Source: Anaerolineae bacterium
GTDB taxonomy: Bacteria > Chloroflexota > Anaerolineae > Aggregatilineales > Phototrophicaceae
Direction of reading: 5' to 3'
Length of the DNA: 64,000 bases
Assembly: GCA_020849765.1 (NCBI GenBank)
Contig: JADLAY010000072.1
Location: 1 to 64,000 of the forward strand
Part shown: piece by piece, positions 41,553-50,490 of the stretch
How the letters are laid out: the number at the start of each line of letters is the position of its first letter
Numbering within the stretch: position 1 is the stretch's first letter
Position numbers and translations under genes: made by a program
Notes under the pieces: generated by a model
Databases searched by the model: none
The model's input: the letters and a program-made list of their open reading frames with translations, nothing else
Told to the model about the DNA's origin: nothing

Positions 41553-42451
41553 AGGATCGAATATCTGTGAGTAACGAGAAACCCACCGCGATTAAGCTCA
41601 TCGTCACCGACGTCGACGGCACGCTCCTCAACAGCGAACACAAGCTGAGCGAACGCAATGCGAAGGCGCTCAAAGATGCCGCCGCGCAGGGCATCCACAT
41701 CGTCCTGGCGACGGGCAAATCGCAGGCGTCCTGCGCCGCCCTGCTGGAAGAGTTGAAGATCCCGGCCTACGGCATCTACCTGCAAGGGCTGACGACCGTC
41801 AATGCCGAGGGCAAGGTGATGAGCCAGCGGACGCTCGACCCCGACGTCTCGCGCCAGGTGATCACCTACGCCGACGAGCGCGGCTTCTCGCTGGTCGCCT
41901 ACAGTGGGCAGCGGCTGCTGGCGCGGGCGACCAACCCGCAGATCGAAGAGTACACCGTGCGCTATCACGACCCGATGCCGGAAGCGGTTGGACCGCTGCA
42001 AAACGTGCTGTGGACGACGCCCATCCACAAGCTGACGGCCATCGGCGAGCCGCGCGCGATCATGGCGCTGCGCTGGCAGCTCAACACGCAGCTTGGCGGC
42101 ACCGCCCGGCTGATGCAGGCCGGTGTGCCGAACATGCTGGAGATCCTGCCGCCCAGCGGTGGCAAAGGCGCGGCGCTGAAAGCGCTCTTGAAGGAGCTGC
42201 AAGTGCCATCCGAGCAGGCGATGGCGATTGGCGACGCCGAAAACGACATCGAGATGCTCGAAATCGCGGGTGTCAGCATCGCGGTCGGCAATGCCGATCA
42301 GAAGGTCAAGGACGCTGCCGGTCACGTCGTCGCCAGCAATGACGAAGACGGCGTCGCGGAGGCGATCGAGCGCTACGCACTGCCGCAACCCGCCAGTGAT
42401 GCGACAGCCAGCACGAGCGAACCGTCGAAAACTGAGGAACCCAAAGTATGA
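41549..42451 (+). CDS. HAD-superfamily (Cof type) phosphatase
   Basis: This 300-residue Cof-like hydrolase has motif I LIVTDVDGTLLNSEHKLS with two catalytic Asp, a large C2B cap, a motif III Lys in GGKGAALKALLKEL, and motif IV AIGDAENDIEMLEIAG. It would dephosphorylate a sugar phosphate. The GTG at 41549 overlaps the rmlA stop as GTGA; a GTG six codons later (41567) has a similar ribosome site. The C-terminal 20 residues are Ser/Thr/Glu-rich. It overlaps rmlB by four bases, so it belongs to the sugar-nucleotide operon. Confidence 0.92.
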   Translation: MKDRISVSNEKPTAIKLIVTDVDGTLLNSEHKLSERNAKALKDAAAQGIHIVLATGKSQASCAALLEELKIPAYGIYLQGLTTVNAEGKVMSQRTLDPDVSRQVITYADERGFSLVAYSGQRLLARATNPQIEEYTVRYHDPMPEAVGPLQNVLWTTPIHKLTAIGEPRAIMALRWQLNTQLGGTARLMQAGVPNMLEILPPSGGKGAALKALLKELQVPSEQAMAIGDAENDIEMLEIAGVSIAVGNADQKVKDAAGHVVASNDEDGVAEAIERYALPQPASDATASTSEPSKTEEPKV

Positions 42452-43485
42452 AGAATATCCTCGTCACCGGCGGCGCAGGCTTTATCGGCAGCGAGTTCGT
42501 GCGCTACATGGTGGAACGCTACCCGGATTACCACATCATTTGTTTCGACAAGCTGACCTACGCGGGCAATCTGGATAATCTGCTGCCCGTGAGCGACGAG
42601 CCGAATTATCGCTTCGAGCGCGGCGACATCGCCGACCGCGAGGCCGTGCGCCAGGCGTTAGAGACGCATAACATCGACACGATCGTCAACTTCGCGGCGG
42701 AGAGCCACGTCGACCGCAGCATCCTGGCAGCGGATGCCTTCGTGCACACGGACGTGGTCGGCGTTTACATCCTGCTCGACGAGAGCAAGAACCACGGCAT
42801 CGAGCGCTTCCTGCACGTGTCGACTGACGAAGTCTACGGCGACATCCCGCAGGGTTTCTCGGCCGAGGGCGACGCCTTCGCGCCCAACAGCCCCTACGCG
42901 GCGAGCAAGGCCGGTGGCGAACTGATGGTGCGCGCCTATCACGTGACGCACGGGCTGAACACGGTTGTCACGCGCGGCAGCAACACCTACGGGCCTTATC
43001 AGTATCCGGAGAAGGTGCTGCCGTTGTTCATCACCGAGGCGATTGACGACCGCCCGCTGCCCGTCTATGGCGATGGCAAGCAGGTGCGCGACTGGCTGTT
43101 CGTTCACGATCACGTGACCGGCATCGACACGGCGCTGCACAAGGGCGAAGCAGGCGAGGCTTACAACATCGCCGGCGAAGATCTGCGCCACAACATCGAC
43201 GTAACGCACATGCTGCTCGCAGGTCTGGGCAAACCGGCCGATCTGATCAAGCACGTGCCGGATCGCGAAGGCCATGACCGGCGCTACGCTATGCAAGCCG
43301 ATAAGCTGCGCGCGCTCGGCTGGCAGCGCGAATACACTTTCGAGCGCGGGGTGGCACTGACAATCGATTGGTATCGTGATAACGAGTGGTGGTGGCGCAA
43401 AATCAAGACGGGCGAATACATGGATTACTACAAACGCCAGTACATGGCCCGGCTGGCGGCGGCAGAAGGCAGCAGCGAGAGCTAG
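42448..43485 (+). CDS. rmlB: dTDP-glucose 4,6-dehydratase
   Basis: This 345-residue extended SDR enzyme converts dTDP-glucose to the 4-keto-6-deoxy sugar. The NAD motif is VTGGAGFIGSEFVRYMV. RmlB-specific AESHVDRSI, the STDEVYGDI strand, the catalytic SPYAASKAGGELM (Tyr-X3-Lys) and RGSNTYGPYQYPEKVLP are present, with a C-terminal GHDRRYAMQADKLRALGW that is diagnostic. It starts inside the phosphatase stop codon and precedes a membrane protein by five bases. Confidence 0.97.
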   Translation: MKNILVTGGAGFIGSEFVRYMVERYPDYHIICFDKLTYAGNLDNLLPVSDEPNYRFERGDIADREAVRQALETHNIDTIVNFAAESHVDRSILAADAFVHTDVVGVYILLDESKNHGIERFLHVSTDEVYGDIPQGFSAEGDAFAPNSPYAASKAGGELMVRAYHVTHGLNTVVTRGSNTYGPYQYPEKVLPLFITEAIDDRPLPVYGDGKQVRDWLFVHDHVTGIDTALHKGEAGEAYNIAGEDLRHNIDVTHMLLAGLGKPADLIKHVPDREGHDRRYAMQADKLRALGWQREYTFERGVALTIDWYRDNEWWWRKIKTGEYMDYYKRQYMARLAAAEGSSES

Positions 43486-43489
43486 GCCG

Positions 43490-44248
43490 ATGTCGTCTTC
43501 GCATGTTCAACGTTATAAGCCGGTGCGCCGCCGGTCACCCGCCTCACCCATCGTCACCTGCGGTGTCGTCGGCTTTGGCCTGCTGCTGATCTGCGGCCTG
43601 AGCGCACTCCTCGTCCTGCCACGCATCGGCGGGATTGCCGCGGGCGTCGCCGGGCTGCGCGAGGCCGGGCAGACCGAGTCGGTCTTCTCCAATGTGCCGA
43701 CGCCTGCACCCATCCAGATCAACAACGGCGTGCTCGAATCGCAGGTGCTCGTCACCGTGCCGGATTACGGCCAGAGCATGGTCGACGTCCAGCCGGAGTT
43801 GCTGCAGATCGTGAGCGGCACTGATGACTCCGGCCAACCGGCGACGGTCGTCACCGTCAGCGAGCACAATGCCATTACCCTCTGTGCTCGGTACACCCCG
43901 CTGTGCCAGAACGCCGATCCACGTTTCCAGAATCTGACCATCGACCTGCGCCCCGGCGGCGCCATCGTCTATGCCGACGTGACCGTGCCAGAACTGGGCG
44001 GCGTCTCGCAGCGCGTCGGCGCCATCATGCGCGTGGATGCAAGCGGACGACAGGTCGAATTCGAGGGCGTCGACATCGGCGGCACGCGTTACACCGCCCC
44101 GCCGGGAACGCTCGCCAATCAGATCACCCAGTACGAGCAGGTTGCCAATGACGTACTCCAGCAGGTGATCGTCCAGGCAGGCGGCGGCAGCTACCGGCTG
44201 AGCGATATCCTGATCAACGATTCGTCGATGACGCTGGTCATGCGCTGA
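43490..44248 (+). CDS. Membrane-anchored protein of unknown function
   Basis: This 252-residue protein has a short basic N terminus (RYKPVRRRS), one membrane helix at about residues 20-44 and an extracytoplasmic domain of roughly 200 residues. I do not recognise the domain; it contains ITLCARYTPLCQNADPRF with two Cys that could bond outside the cell. The ATG at 43490 is used because the upstream frame overlaps rmlB. It lies in the rhamnose gene run and may be a lipid- or wall-facing accessory. Confidence 0.75.
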   Translation: MSSSHVQRYKPVRRRSPASPIVTCGVVGFGLLLICGLSALLVLPRIGGIAAGVAGLREAGQTESVFSNVPTPAPIQINNGVLESQVLVTVPDYGQSMVDVQPELLQIVSGTDDSGQPATVVTVSEHNAITLCARYTPLCQNADPRFQNLTIDLRPGGAIVYADVTVPELGGVSQRVGAIMRVDASGRQVEFEGVDIGGTRYTAPPGTLANQITQYEQVANDVLQQVIVQAGGGSYRLSDILINDSSMTLVMR

Positions 44249-44266
44249 GTGCTAAGGAGTGAAGCG

Positions 44267-44641
44267 ATGTCCTTTGGCAGAGCAAAAGTCAAGGTGACGG
44301 AAGCGGAACGCAGCACCATCAAGGATGAGATGCGCGCCATCCTGCACGAGCAGGCGCGCGCCCGCCGGACGATCACCTACGGCGAGCTGGCCGGGCAGCT
44401 CATGAGCGTGACGCTGCATCCCCATTCGTTCGTCTTCACCCGGCTGCTGCAGGAGGTCTGCAACGAAGAAGAGCGCGCGGGGCACGGCCAGCTATGCGCG
44501 CTGGTCGTCAGCAAGGCGACCGGGATGCCGAGCGGCGGCTATTTCGGCATGGCGGCCAAGCAGGGTTTGCCGGTGAGCGATCTCGAAGCGCGCTGGCACG
44601 AAGACTTGCAGATCCTGTATGACCTGTGGGCGGACAGGTGA
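44267..44641 (+). CDS. Conserved protein of unknown function
   Basis: This 124-residue soluble protein carries the pattern RRTITYGELAGQL, then LLQEVCNEEERAGHGQLCALVVSKATGMPSGGYFGMA. I have seen this pattern in uncharacterised bacterial proteins but know no function for it. TAAGGAG lies before the ATG at 44267. It sits between two genes of the polysaccharide region with 18 and 68 base gaps. Confidence 0.68.
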   Translation: MSFGRAKVKVTEAERSTIKDEMRAILHEQARARRTITYGELAGQLMSVTLHPHSFVFTRLLQEVCNEEERAGHGQLCALVVSKATGMPSGGYFGMAAKQGLPVSDLEARWHEDLQILYDLWADR

Positions 44642-44709
44642 CCGCGCAGGCATGGCCGGATTTGCGTTGAGCCGGGGCATCTGGCACACTTAGCGCGCTA
44701 TCCGGTCAA

Positions 44710-45477
44710 ATGTTCGCCATGCCTATGCAACCCGGTTTCGATCTCGACTCGCTGCTCCGCTTCACGCCGCCACACTACGTGTGTGAGCGTTGCTTCGCGC
44801 TGCTGACGGACGTCCCGGCCAACGGAGGCTACCGCTGCCCGGTCTGCGACCTGGCCTACGTGCCAACCGAGGAGTATCCCTCGGCGTGCGCTTATCTGGC
44901 GGCCTCCGGCCTGGCGCTCGGCTACGACGATCTGATGGCGCACGCCCAGCGGATGGCGAACATCGCGCGGCGCGCACGCGGCGGGCTGGCGGGACAGACG
45001 CCGGATACCACGCCGATGAGCGCCCTGCTGGAAGCGATGGGCAGCGCGCGGCACTGCATCCACTTCACGACCTTTGGCATCAGCGCCTGGTTCGTCGGCG
45101 CGCTCAAGATGGCCGCCCAGCGCATCGACGTGCGCGGGGTCATCAGCGGAATCAAGCGCGACGAGGTCTACCGCGAACTGACGACCTATGCCAATGATGC
45201 GCCGCGCTTGCAAACGCGCTTGTTCGGCCAGGACAGCCAGTGGTACCCGCACCAGAAGATCGTCGTCATCGACGGGCTGATCGCCTTCAAAGGCTCGGCC
45301 AACCTGACCGACATCGGCTGGCGCAAGGCGGCGCATGGCCGCGAAGTGGTCGAAGTCATCACCGACGTGGCCGAGGTTGTGGAGTTGAACAATCGCTTCT
45401 TCAGCCCGGTCTGGGTCGGTTTTGACCAGCGCGCCCAGCACGAGGCCCATTCTACGGCATCATCGAACGGACGATAA
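44710..45477 (+). CDS. Zinc-ribbon protein with a single phospholipase D-type HKD motif
   Basis: This 255-residue protein opens with a four-Cys zinc ribbon (CERCFALLTD...CPVCDL, residues about 25-57). A phospholipase D-like half-domain follows, whose HKD motif reads HQKIVVIDGLIAFKGSANLT near residue 178. Only one HKD is present, as in the Nuc nuclease and some phosphodiesterases that act as dimers. It could cut nucleic acid or a phosphodiester of lipid or glycan. It is five bases before rmlD. The ATG at 44719 is an alternative start. Confidence 0.8.
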   Translation: MFAMPMQPGFDLDSLLRFTPPHYVCERCFALLTDVPANGGYRCPVCDLAYVPTEEYPSACAYLAASGLALGYDDLMAHAQRMANIARRARGGLAGQTPDTTPMSALLEAMGSARHCIHFTTFGISAWFVGALKMAAQRIDVRGVISGIKRDEVYRELTTYANDAPRLQTRLFGQDSQWYPHQKIVVIDGLIAFKGSANLTDIGWRKAAHGREVVEVITDVAEVVELNNRFFSPVWVGFDQRAQHEAHSTASSNGR

Positions 45478-45482
45478 TTCGA

Positions 45483-46337
45483 ATGCGCATCTTGATCACC
45501 GGCGCGGCGGGCCGCCTGGGCAGCCTGCTGGCAACCTCCCTGCACAGCGCTCATGACATCATCACGGCGGACTACGACGAATTCGACATCACCGACTTTC
45601 AGGCGACGCGCGCCTTCATCACGCAGGCCGCACCCGAACTGATCATCCACGCTGCCGCCTGGACAGATGTCGACGGCTGCGCACGCGAGCCGGACAAAGC
45701 TGTGTTGATCAACGGCTATGGCACGCAGCACGTGGCACTCAGCGCGGCTGCGCTCGGCGCGGCCATGGTCTACGTCAGCAGCAACGAAGTCTTCGATGGC
45801 AAGGCGGCCAAATCGTATCGCGAGTATGACCCAACCGCCCCGGCCAACCCGTATGGCTACAGCAAGTGGGTCGGCGAGCAGGTCGTCGCGCGCCACGTGC
45901 CGCGCCATTACATCGTGCGCACGGCCTGGTTGTTCGCGCACGGCGGCAAGAACTTCATCCAGGCGATCCTGAACGCCGCGGGAGCGGGCAAAACGATTCG
46001 CGTCGTCGTCGACGAGGTAGCGAACCCGACGTATACGAACGATCTGGCGGATGCGCTCACGGCGCTGATCGCGACCGAGCGTTATGGCACCTATCACTTC
46101 GTCAACGAGGGCGTGACCTCGCGCTATGCGTTCGCCCGCTACATCCTGGATCGCGCGGGCTATGCAGACACGCCGATCGCGCGCATCGCCAGCGCCGAGT
46201 GGCAGCGTGCCTCGACGCCGCCGCCGTATTCGCCGCTGGAGAACAGCGCCGGGCGCGCGCTTGGCATCACCTTACGTCCGTGGCATGCGGCAGTCGATGC
46301 GTTTCTCGACAAAGAAGGCCTGATCACACAAGGCTGA
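45483..46337 (+). CDS. rmlD: dTDP-4-dehydrorhamnose reductase
   Basis: This 284-residue NADPH-dependent SDR enzyme performs the last step of dTDP-L-rhamnose synthesis. It has ILITGAAGRLGSLLA, IIHAAAWTDVDGCAREPDKA (an RmlD signature), VYVSSNEVFDG, the catalytic NPYGYSKWVGEQ and VRTAWLFAHGGKNF. The 3,5-epimerase RmlC that should precede this step is not encoded nearby. It could be elsewhere in the genome, or the product could be an uncommon 6-deoxyhexose. Confidence 0.95.
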   Translation: MRILITGAAGRLGSLLATSLHSAHDIITADYDEFDITDFQATRAFITQAAPELIIHAAAWTDVDGCAREPDKAVLINGYGTQHVALSAAALGAAMVYVSSNEVFDGKAAKSYREYDPTAPANPYGYSKWVGEQVVARHVPRHYIVRTAWLFAHGGKNFIQAILNAAGAGKTIRVVVDEVANPTYTNDLADALTALIATERYGTYHFVNEGVTSRYAFARYILDRAGYADTPIARIASAEWQRASTPPPYSPLENSAGRALGITLRPWHAAVDAFLDKEGLITQG

Positions 46338-46412
46338 TGGCTGCGGATACGCACCGCGGTGGACGAAAGCTGCGTATAGGGAGGTAGAAAGCGCTTCTTG
46401 GGGAGGATCATC

Positions 46413-46823
46413 GTGAGCAGCCAACCATCCGCCAGCGCACGGGCGCGTCTGCGCGCTTCGCTCCTGATCGCGATTGCCATGGTCGCCCTGGTCGGGACGA
46501 CCGTGATCGCGTTCTTCGGCACCAACACCGCTGTGTTACTCGGTCTGTTCACGATTGGGATCGTTATCATTGGCGGCGCGCTGCTGATCCACCGGGTGGC
46601 ACAGCAGCAGACGGCACCGGAGAAAGACAAACGTGGACTCGGCGATCTCGATATGTACTCGCTGATCAACCGGTTGGTGGATGACCTGGACGACGACGAA
46701 CTGGCTTACCTGGAGCGCAAGCTGGACGAACGCAGGCAGCGCCTGGATGGCGATCTGCCGCAGGACATCGGGCTGCTGCTCGAACAGCGCCAGGAGGCGC
46801 GGCAGGCGCGAAAACGCTCGTAA
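46413..46823 (+). CDS. Two-helix membrane protein with acidic/basic tail, unknown function
   Basis: This 136-residue protein has two adjacent membrane helices (about residues 16-37 and 40-60). A cytoplasmic tail follows, rich in alternating acidic and basic residues (VDDLDDDELAYLERKLDERRQ) that should form a coiled coil. The GTG at 46413 follows GGGGAGG; a TTG at 46398 lies before that site. No family is recognised. Confidence 0.72.
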   Translation: MSSQPSASARARLRASLLIAIAMVALVGTTVIAFFGTNTAVLLGLFTIGIVIIGGALLIHRVAQQQTAPEKDKRGLGDLDMYSLINRLVDDLDDDELAYLERKLDERRQRLDGDLPQDIGLLLEQRQEARQARKRS

Positions 46824-46920
46824 TCAGCGCCGAAGAGCCGGGCTATTGACAGGGGATTTATACTGAATGTCGCGTAGAAATGAACGGTAATCTGGTCGGC
46901 CACCTCTCCGGCGAACACCC

Positions 46921-47901
46921 ATGATCCAGCAGTCCGAAACCCGCACTCAACCCGGCTTGCTCTCGGTCGTCATCCCGCACTGGAACGCCGTGCGCTTCCT
47001 GCCGACCTGCCTCGACGCCCTGGCGGCGCAAACCTATGCGCCGATCGAGGTCATCATCGCCGACAACAACTCGACCGACGGCTCGAAAGAACTGGTGCGC
47101 GAGCAGTATCCGTGGGTCAAGCTGGTCGAGCTTGATAAGAACTACGGCTTCACCGGCGGCTGCAACGCGGGCATCCGCGCGGCCAATGGTGAGTACGTCG
47201 CGCTTCTCAACAACGACACCGAGGTCGATCCGGGCTGGGCCGCGGCCATCGTCGATGCCTTCGCAGGGCATGACGACGTGGGTAGCGTGGCCAGTAAGAT
47301 GATGCTGTTCGACCAGCGCGATCGCATCCACGCGACAGGTGATTTCTACACCATCGACGGCCTGCCGGGAAACCGCGGCGTCTGGGAGGTCGATCAGGGC
47401 CAGTACGCGCAGGAAGACTACGTCTTCAGCGCCTGTGCCGGATCATCGAGCTACCGCCGGGCGATGCTGGATCAGATCGGTCTGCTCGACGACGATTTCT
47501 TCTTCTCGTGCGAAGATGTGGACCTGGGCTGGCGCGCCCAGTGCGCCGGGTGGCGCTGCCTTTACACACCCCACGCCATCGTGTACCATCATCTTTCAGC
47601 CAGTGGCGGCGGCGTGACCGCCAGCTATTACACCGGGCGCAACACCATTTACGTGTTGGTGAAGAATTACCCGGCAGAACTCTGGGGTAAATACGGCGCA
47701 GCAGTGCTGCGTGCACAGGGGCAAATCGTCTGGGAGGCGCTGCGCGCCTGGCGTGGTGAAGCGGCGCGCGCACGGCTGCGAGGCGTCTTAGCCGGCATCA
47801 TCGACATTCCACGCATGTGGAAAAAACGCCGGGCCATACAGGCTGCACGCCGTGTATCCATAGAGTATCTTGAGAGCATACTTTCACAACCGAAGCGCTG
47901 A
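46921..47901 (+). CDS. GT2-family glycosyltransferase
   Basis: This 326-residue inverting transferase (GT-A fold) resembles rhamnosyltransferases such as WbbL/RfbF. It has SVVIPHWNAVRFLPTCLDAL, IIADNNSTDGS, LLNNDTEVDPGW (the metal-binding DxD-like motif) and ACAGSSSYRRAMLDQIG, then FFSCEDVDLGWRAQCAG with the catalytic Glu-Asp. It ends with a C-terminal amphipathic segment. It is followed immediately, without a gap, by a second GT2 gene, and probably adds rhamnose or a related sugar to a lipid-linked glycan. Its ribosome site is weak. Confidence 0.92.
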   Translation: MIQQSETRTQPGLLSVVIPHWNAVRFLPTCLDALAAQTYAPIEVIIADNNSTDGSKELVREQYPWVKLVELDKNYGFTGGCNAGIRAANGEYVALLNNDTEVDPGWAAAIVDAFAGHDDVGSVASKMMLFDQRDRIHATGDFYTIDGLPGNRGVWEVDQGQYAQEDYVFSACAGSSSYRRAMLDQIGLLDDDFFFSCEDVDLGWRAQCAGWRCLYTPHAIVYHHLSASGGGVTASYYTGRNTIYVLVKNYPAELWGKYGAAVLRAQGQIVWEALRAWRGEAARARLRGVLAGIIDIPRMWKKRRAIQAARRVSIEYLESILSQPKR

Positions 47902-48729
47902 ATGAGACAACAAGCCGTGACCGAGCAGCTAACCCCCGTTGACGGGTCGCAGTCGGTGCCAGATCAGTCCACACCTCTGTTATCCATCGTCATTCCAGCC
48001 TACAACGAAGGCGCACCTGACCGCCTCCGCAAGAGCCTGCAAGATATCATCGCGTTTGCGGATCAGCAGGCGTTTTCGATTGAAGTGATCGTGGTCGATA
48101 ACAACAGCCGCGACAACACGCGCGCGATTGCCGAGGAAGCCGCACAAGCGCAGCCCTACATCCGCGCGCTGGTGGAACCCACGCAGGGCAAAGGCGCGGC
48201 GGTCAGAACGGGCATGTTGGCCGCGCGCGGCGCCTATCTCTTCATCTGCGATGCCGACCTCTCGATGCCGATTGATGAGGTGCTCAAATTCCTGCCGCCA
48301 CAACTCGATGGCTACGACATCGCGATTGCCTCGCGGGAAGCACCGGGTTCGCAGCGCATTGGCGAGCCGGAGATGCGCCACATCATGGGCCGCGTGTTCA
48401 ACTTCATCGTGCGCAGCCTGGCCGTGCATGGGTTGAGCGATACACAGTGCGGCTTCAAATGCTTCCGGCGCGAGGTCGCGCTTGCTCTGTTCCCCCTACA
48501 AACGATTGATGGCTGGGCCTTCGACGTCGAACTGTTGTTCATCGCCCAGCGGCGCGGTTACAGCATTGTCGAAGTCCCGATCACGTGGATCTATAAGCCA
48601 CAGTCGAAGATCAGCCCGATCCGGGACTCGATCAACATGGTTCTCGAAACGCTGCGCATTCGGATGAAGGGTTGGCAGGGACAATATGACGCGAAACAGC
48701 GCCCGCAAGACCGCCAATCTGCTTCATGA
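47902..48729 (+). CDS. Polyprenyl-phosphate sugar transferase-like GT2 enzyme
   Basis: This 275-residue GT2 enzyme is like dolichyl-phosphate glucose/mannose synthase (ALG5/DPM1 type), which charges a polyprenyl phosphate with a sugar. Motifs are SIVIPAYNEGAPDRLRKSL, VIVVDNNSRDNT, GKGAAVRTGMLAARGAYLFICDADLSMP (with DAD) and SDTQCGFKCFRREVALALF, then FDVELLFIAQRRGYSIVEVPI. No C-terminal membrane helix is seen. It overlaps rnhB by 44 bases, so RNase HII is translated from within its end. Confidence 0.9.
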   Translation: MRQQAVTEQLTPVDGSQSVPDQSTPLLSIVIPAYNEGAPDRLRKSLQDIIAFADQQAFSIEVIVVDNNSRDNTRAIAEEAAQAQPYIRALVEPTQGKGAAVRTGMLAARGAYLFICDADLSMPIDEVLKFLPPQLDGYDIAIASREAPGSQRIGEPEMRHIMGRVFNFIVRSLAVHGLSDTQCGFKCFRREVALALFPLQTIDGWAFDVELLFIAQRRGYSIVEVPITWIYKPQSKISPIRDSINMVLETLRIRMKGWQGQYDAKQRPQDRQSAS

Positions 48730-49363
48730 GCGGCAGTATTATGCCTATGGCTGCCGCTTCATCGTCGGGCTGGATGAGGCGGGGCGCGGCGCCTGGGCCG
48801 GGCCGGTGGCGGCGGGCGCCGTCTGCCTGCCCATCGACCGGCAGGACTTGAGCAAACTGATGCGCGGCGTCAACGACAGCAAGCAGTTGACCGCCCTCCA
48901 GCGCCAGCACCTGGTCGAAACGATCAAGACCCACGCGCTCGCCTGGGGCATCGGCAGCGCCAGCAACACCGAGATCGATGCGCATGGCATCGTCCCGGCG
49001 ACGATGATGGCGATGGAGCGCGCGCTCAACGACGCGCTGGCCCGTAACCCGGACTTTCAGCCAGATACGCTGTTCATCGATGCGATGTTACTCCCGGCCC
49101 TGCGCCAATACGATCAGGTGAGCATCATCGGTGGCGATGCGCGCTCGCTCACGATCGCGGCGGCCAGCATCCTGGCCAAGGTCTGGCGCGACGATCTGAT
49201 GAGCCAGCTCGACGCCGATTACCCCGGCTACGGCTTCGCGGTGCATAAGGGCTACGGTGTGCCGCAGCATCAGGTCGCGCTGGGCATGGCAGGCCCGTCG
49301 CCGATCCACCGGCTGACGTTCAGGCCGGTGCGCGCCACCATCGCCGACGGAGACGACGCATGA
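48686..49363 (+). CDS. rnhB: Ribonuclease HII
   Basis: This 225-residue enzyme removes ribonucleotides and RNA primers from RNA:DNA hybrids. The catalytic GLDEAGRGAWAGPVAAGAV (Asp-Glu near residues 29-30), NDSKQLTALQR, and ARSLTIAAASILAKVWRDD with the later Asp are all present, followed by YGFAVHKGYGVPQH. It begins 44 bases inside the preceding transferase gene after AGGGA and overlaps the next as ATGA, so a housekeeping gene is embedded in a glycan operon. Confidence 0.97.
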   Translation: MTRNSARKTANLLHERQYYAYGCRFIVGLDEAGRGAWAGPVAAGAVCLPIDRQDLSKLMRGVNDSKQLTALQRQHLVETIKTHALAWGIGSASNTEIDAHGIVPATMMAMERALNDALARNPDFQPDTLFIDAMLLPALRQYDQVSIIGGDARSLTIAAASILAKVWRDDLMSQLDADYPGYGFAVHKGYGVPQHQVALGMAGPSPIHRLTFRPVRATIADGDDA

Positions 49364-50490
49364 AGCTGGCCCTCGTCCACGATTGGCTCAATCAGCGCGG
49401 CGGCGCGGAAGACGTGCTCGAAACCCTGGTCGCGCACTACCCTGACAGCCCGCTCTACACGAGCATCTACGCACCGGATCTGATGCCGGATAGCTACCGC
49501 GCCTGGGATATTCACACACTGTGGATCGACCGGCTGCCGGGCATCCACCGCCATCACCAGCCGTATCTGCCGGTCTATCCTCTAGCCTGGGGCGGCCTGC
49601 ACCTGGACGACACCGATGTCGTGTTGAGCAACAAGAGCGGCTTCTGCCATGGTCTGCACAAGGGCGATCAGACGCTGCACGTCTGCTACTGCCTGGCGCC
49701 GACGCGTTACGTCTGGCAGTTGGACGCCTACGTTGCGCGTGAGGGCCTGGGCGGCGCAGCGCGGGCGGTGCTGGGGCCGCTGATCAACTACCTGAAGCGC
49801 TGGGATTACGAGGCGGCGCAGCGCGTCGATCACTTCATCGCTATTTCGTCGGAGATCCAGCAGCGCATCAGGGCGTACTACGACCGCGACTCGGTCATCA
49901 TTTACCCGCCGGTGGATACGAGCCGCTTCCAACCGTCGGCGGTGGTCGAGGATTACTACCTGATCGTCTCGCGGCTGATCCCGTACAAGCGCATCGACCT
50001 GGCGGTGCAGGCAGCAACGCGCCTCGGCCTGCCGCTCAAGATCGGCGGCAAGGGCCGTGACATGGAACGCCTGAAGGAGATGGCGGGGCCGACGGTCGAG
50101 TTCCTCGGTTACGTGCCGGACGATCAACTGCCGGACTTGATGGCGCGCTGTAAAGCCTTCCTTTTCCCCGGCCTGGAAGACTTCGGCATCACGCCGGTGC
50201 AGGCGCAGGCGGCAGGGCGCCCTGTCATCGCCTACGCGGGCGGCGGCGCCCTGGATACGGTCATCCCCGGCCAGACGGGCGCCTTATTCGACGAGATGAC
50301 CGTCGAGAGCCTGATAGCGGCGCTGGCGACCTTCGACGCGAGCAGCTACGACGTGCGCGCATTGCGAGCACACGCGGAGCGCTTCGATACGACCGTCTTC
50401 AACCGTCAGATCGGCGCCTACGTCGAGGGCGCATGGGATGCGTTCCAGCACAAGCAGCCGTTTGCGTGGCGCGATCCAATTGATGCCTAA
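49360..50490 (+). CDS. GT4-family glycosyltransferase
   Basis: This 376-residue retaining transferase (GT-B fold) resembles mannosyltransferases such as WbaZ. The N-terminal domain begins LALVHDWLNQRGGAEDVL. The C-terminal domain has YLIVSRLIPYKRIDLAVQAA, LKIGGKGRDMERL, and FPGLEDFGITPVQAQAAGRPVIAY, the EX7E-like donor motif (Glu in GLEDFG). It starts within the rnhB stop and converges with an ATPase gene, overlapping it by four bases. It probably adds a hexose in polysaccharide assembly. Confidence 0.93.
   Translation: MKLALVHDWLNQRGGAEDVLETLVAHYPDSPLYTSIYAPDLMPDSYRAWDIHTLWIDRLPGIHRHHQPYLPVYPLAWGGLHLDDTDVVLSNKSGFCHGLHKGDQTLHVCYCLAPTRYVWQLDAYVAREGLGGAARAVLGPLINYLKRWDYEAAQRVDHFIAISSEIQQRIRAYYDRDSVIIYPPVDTSRFQPSAVVEDYYLIVSRLIPYKRIDLAVQAATRLGLPLKIGGKGRDMERLKEMAGPTVEFLGYVPDDQLPDLMARCKAFLFPGLEDFGITPVQAQAAGRPVIAYAGGGALDTVIPGQTGALFDEMTVESLIAALATFDASSYDVRALRAHAERFDTTVFNRQIGAYVEGAWDAFQHKQPFAWRDPIDA

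Noticed and set aside
46848..46881. TTGACA followed by TATACT near the GT2 gene
   Set aside because: The spacing is seven bases, far from the 16-18 needed for a sigma-70 promoter.
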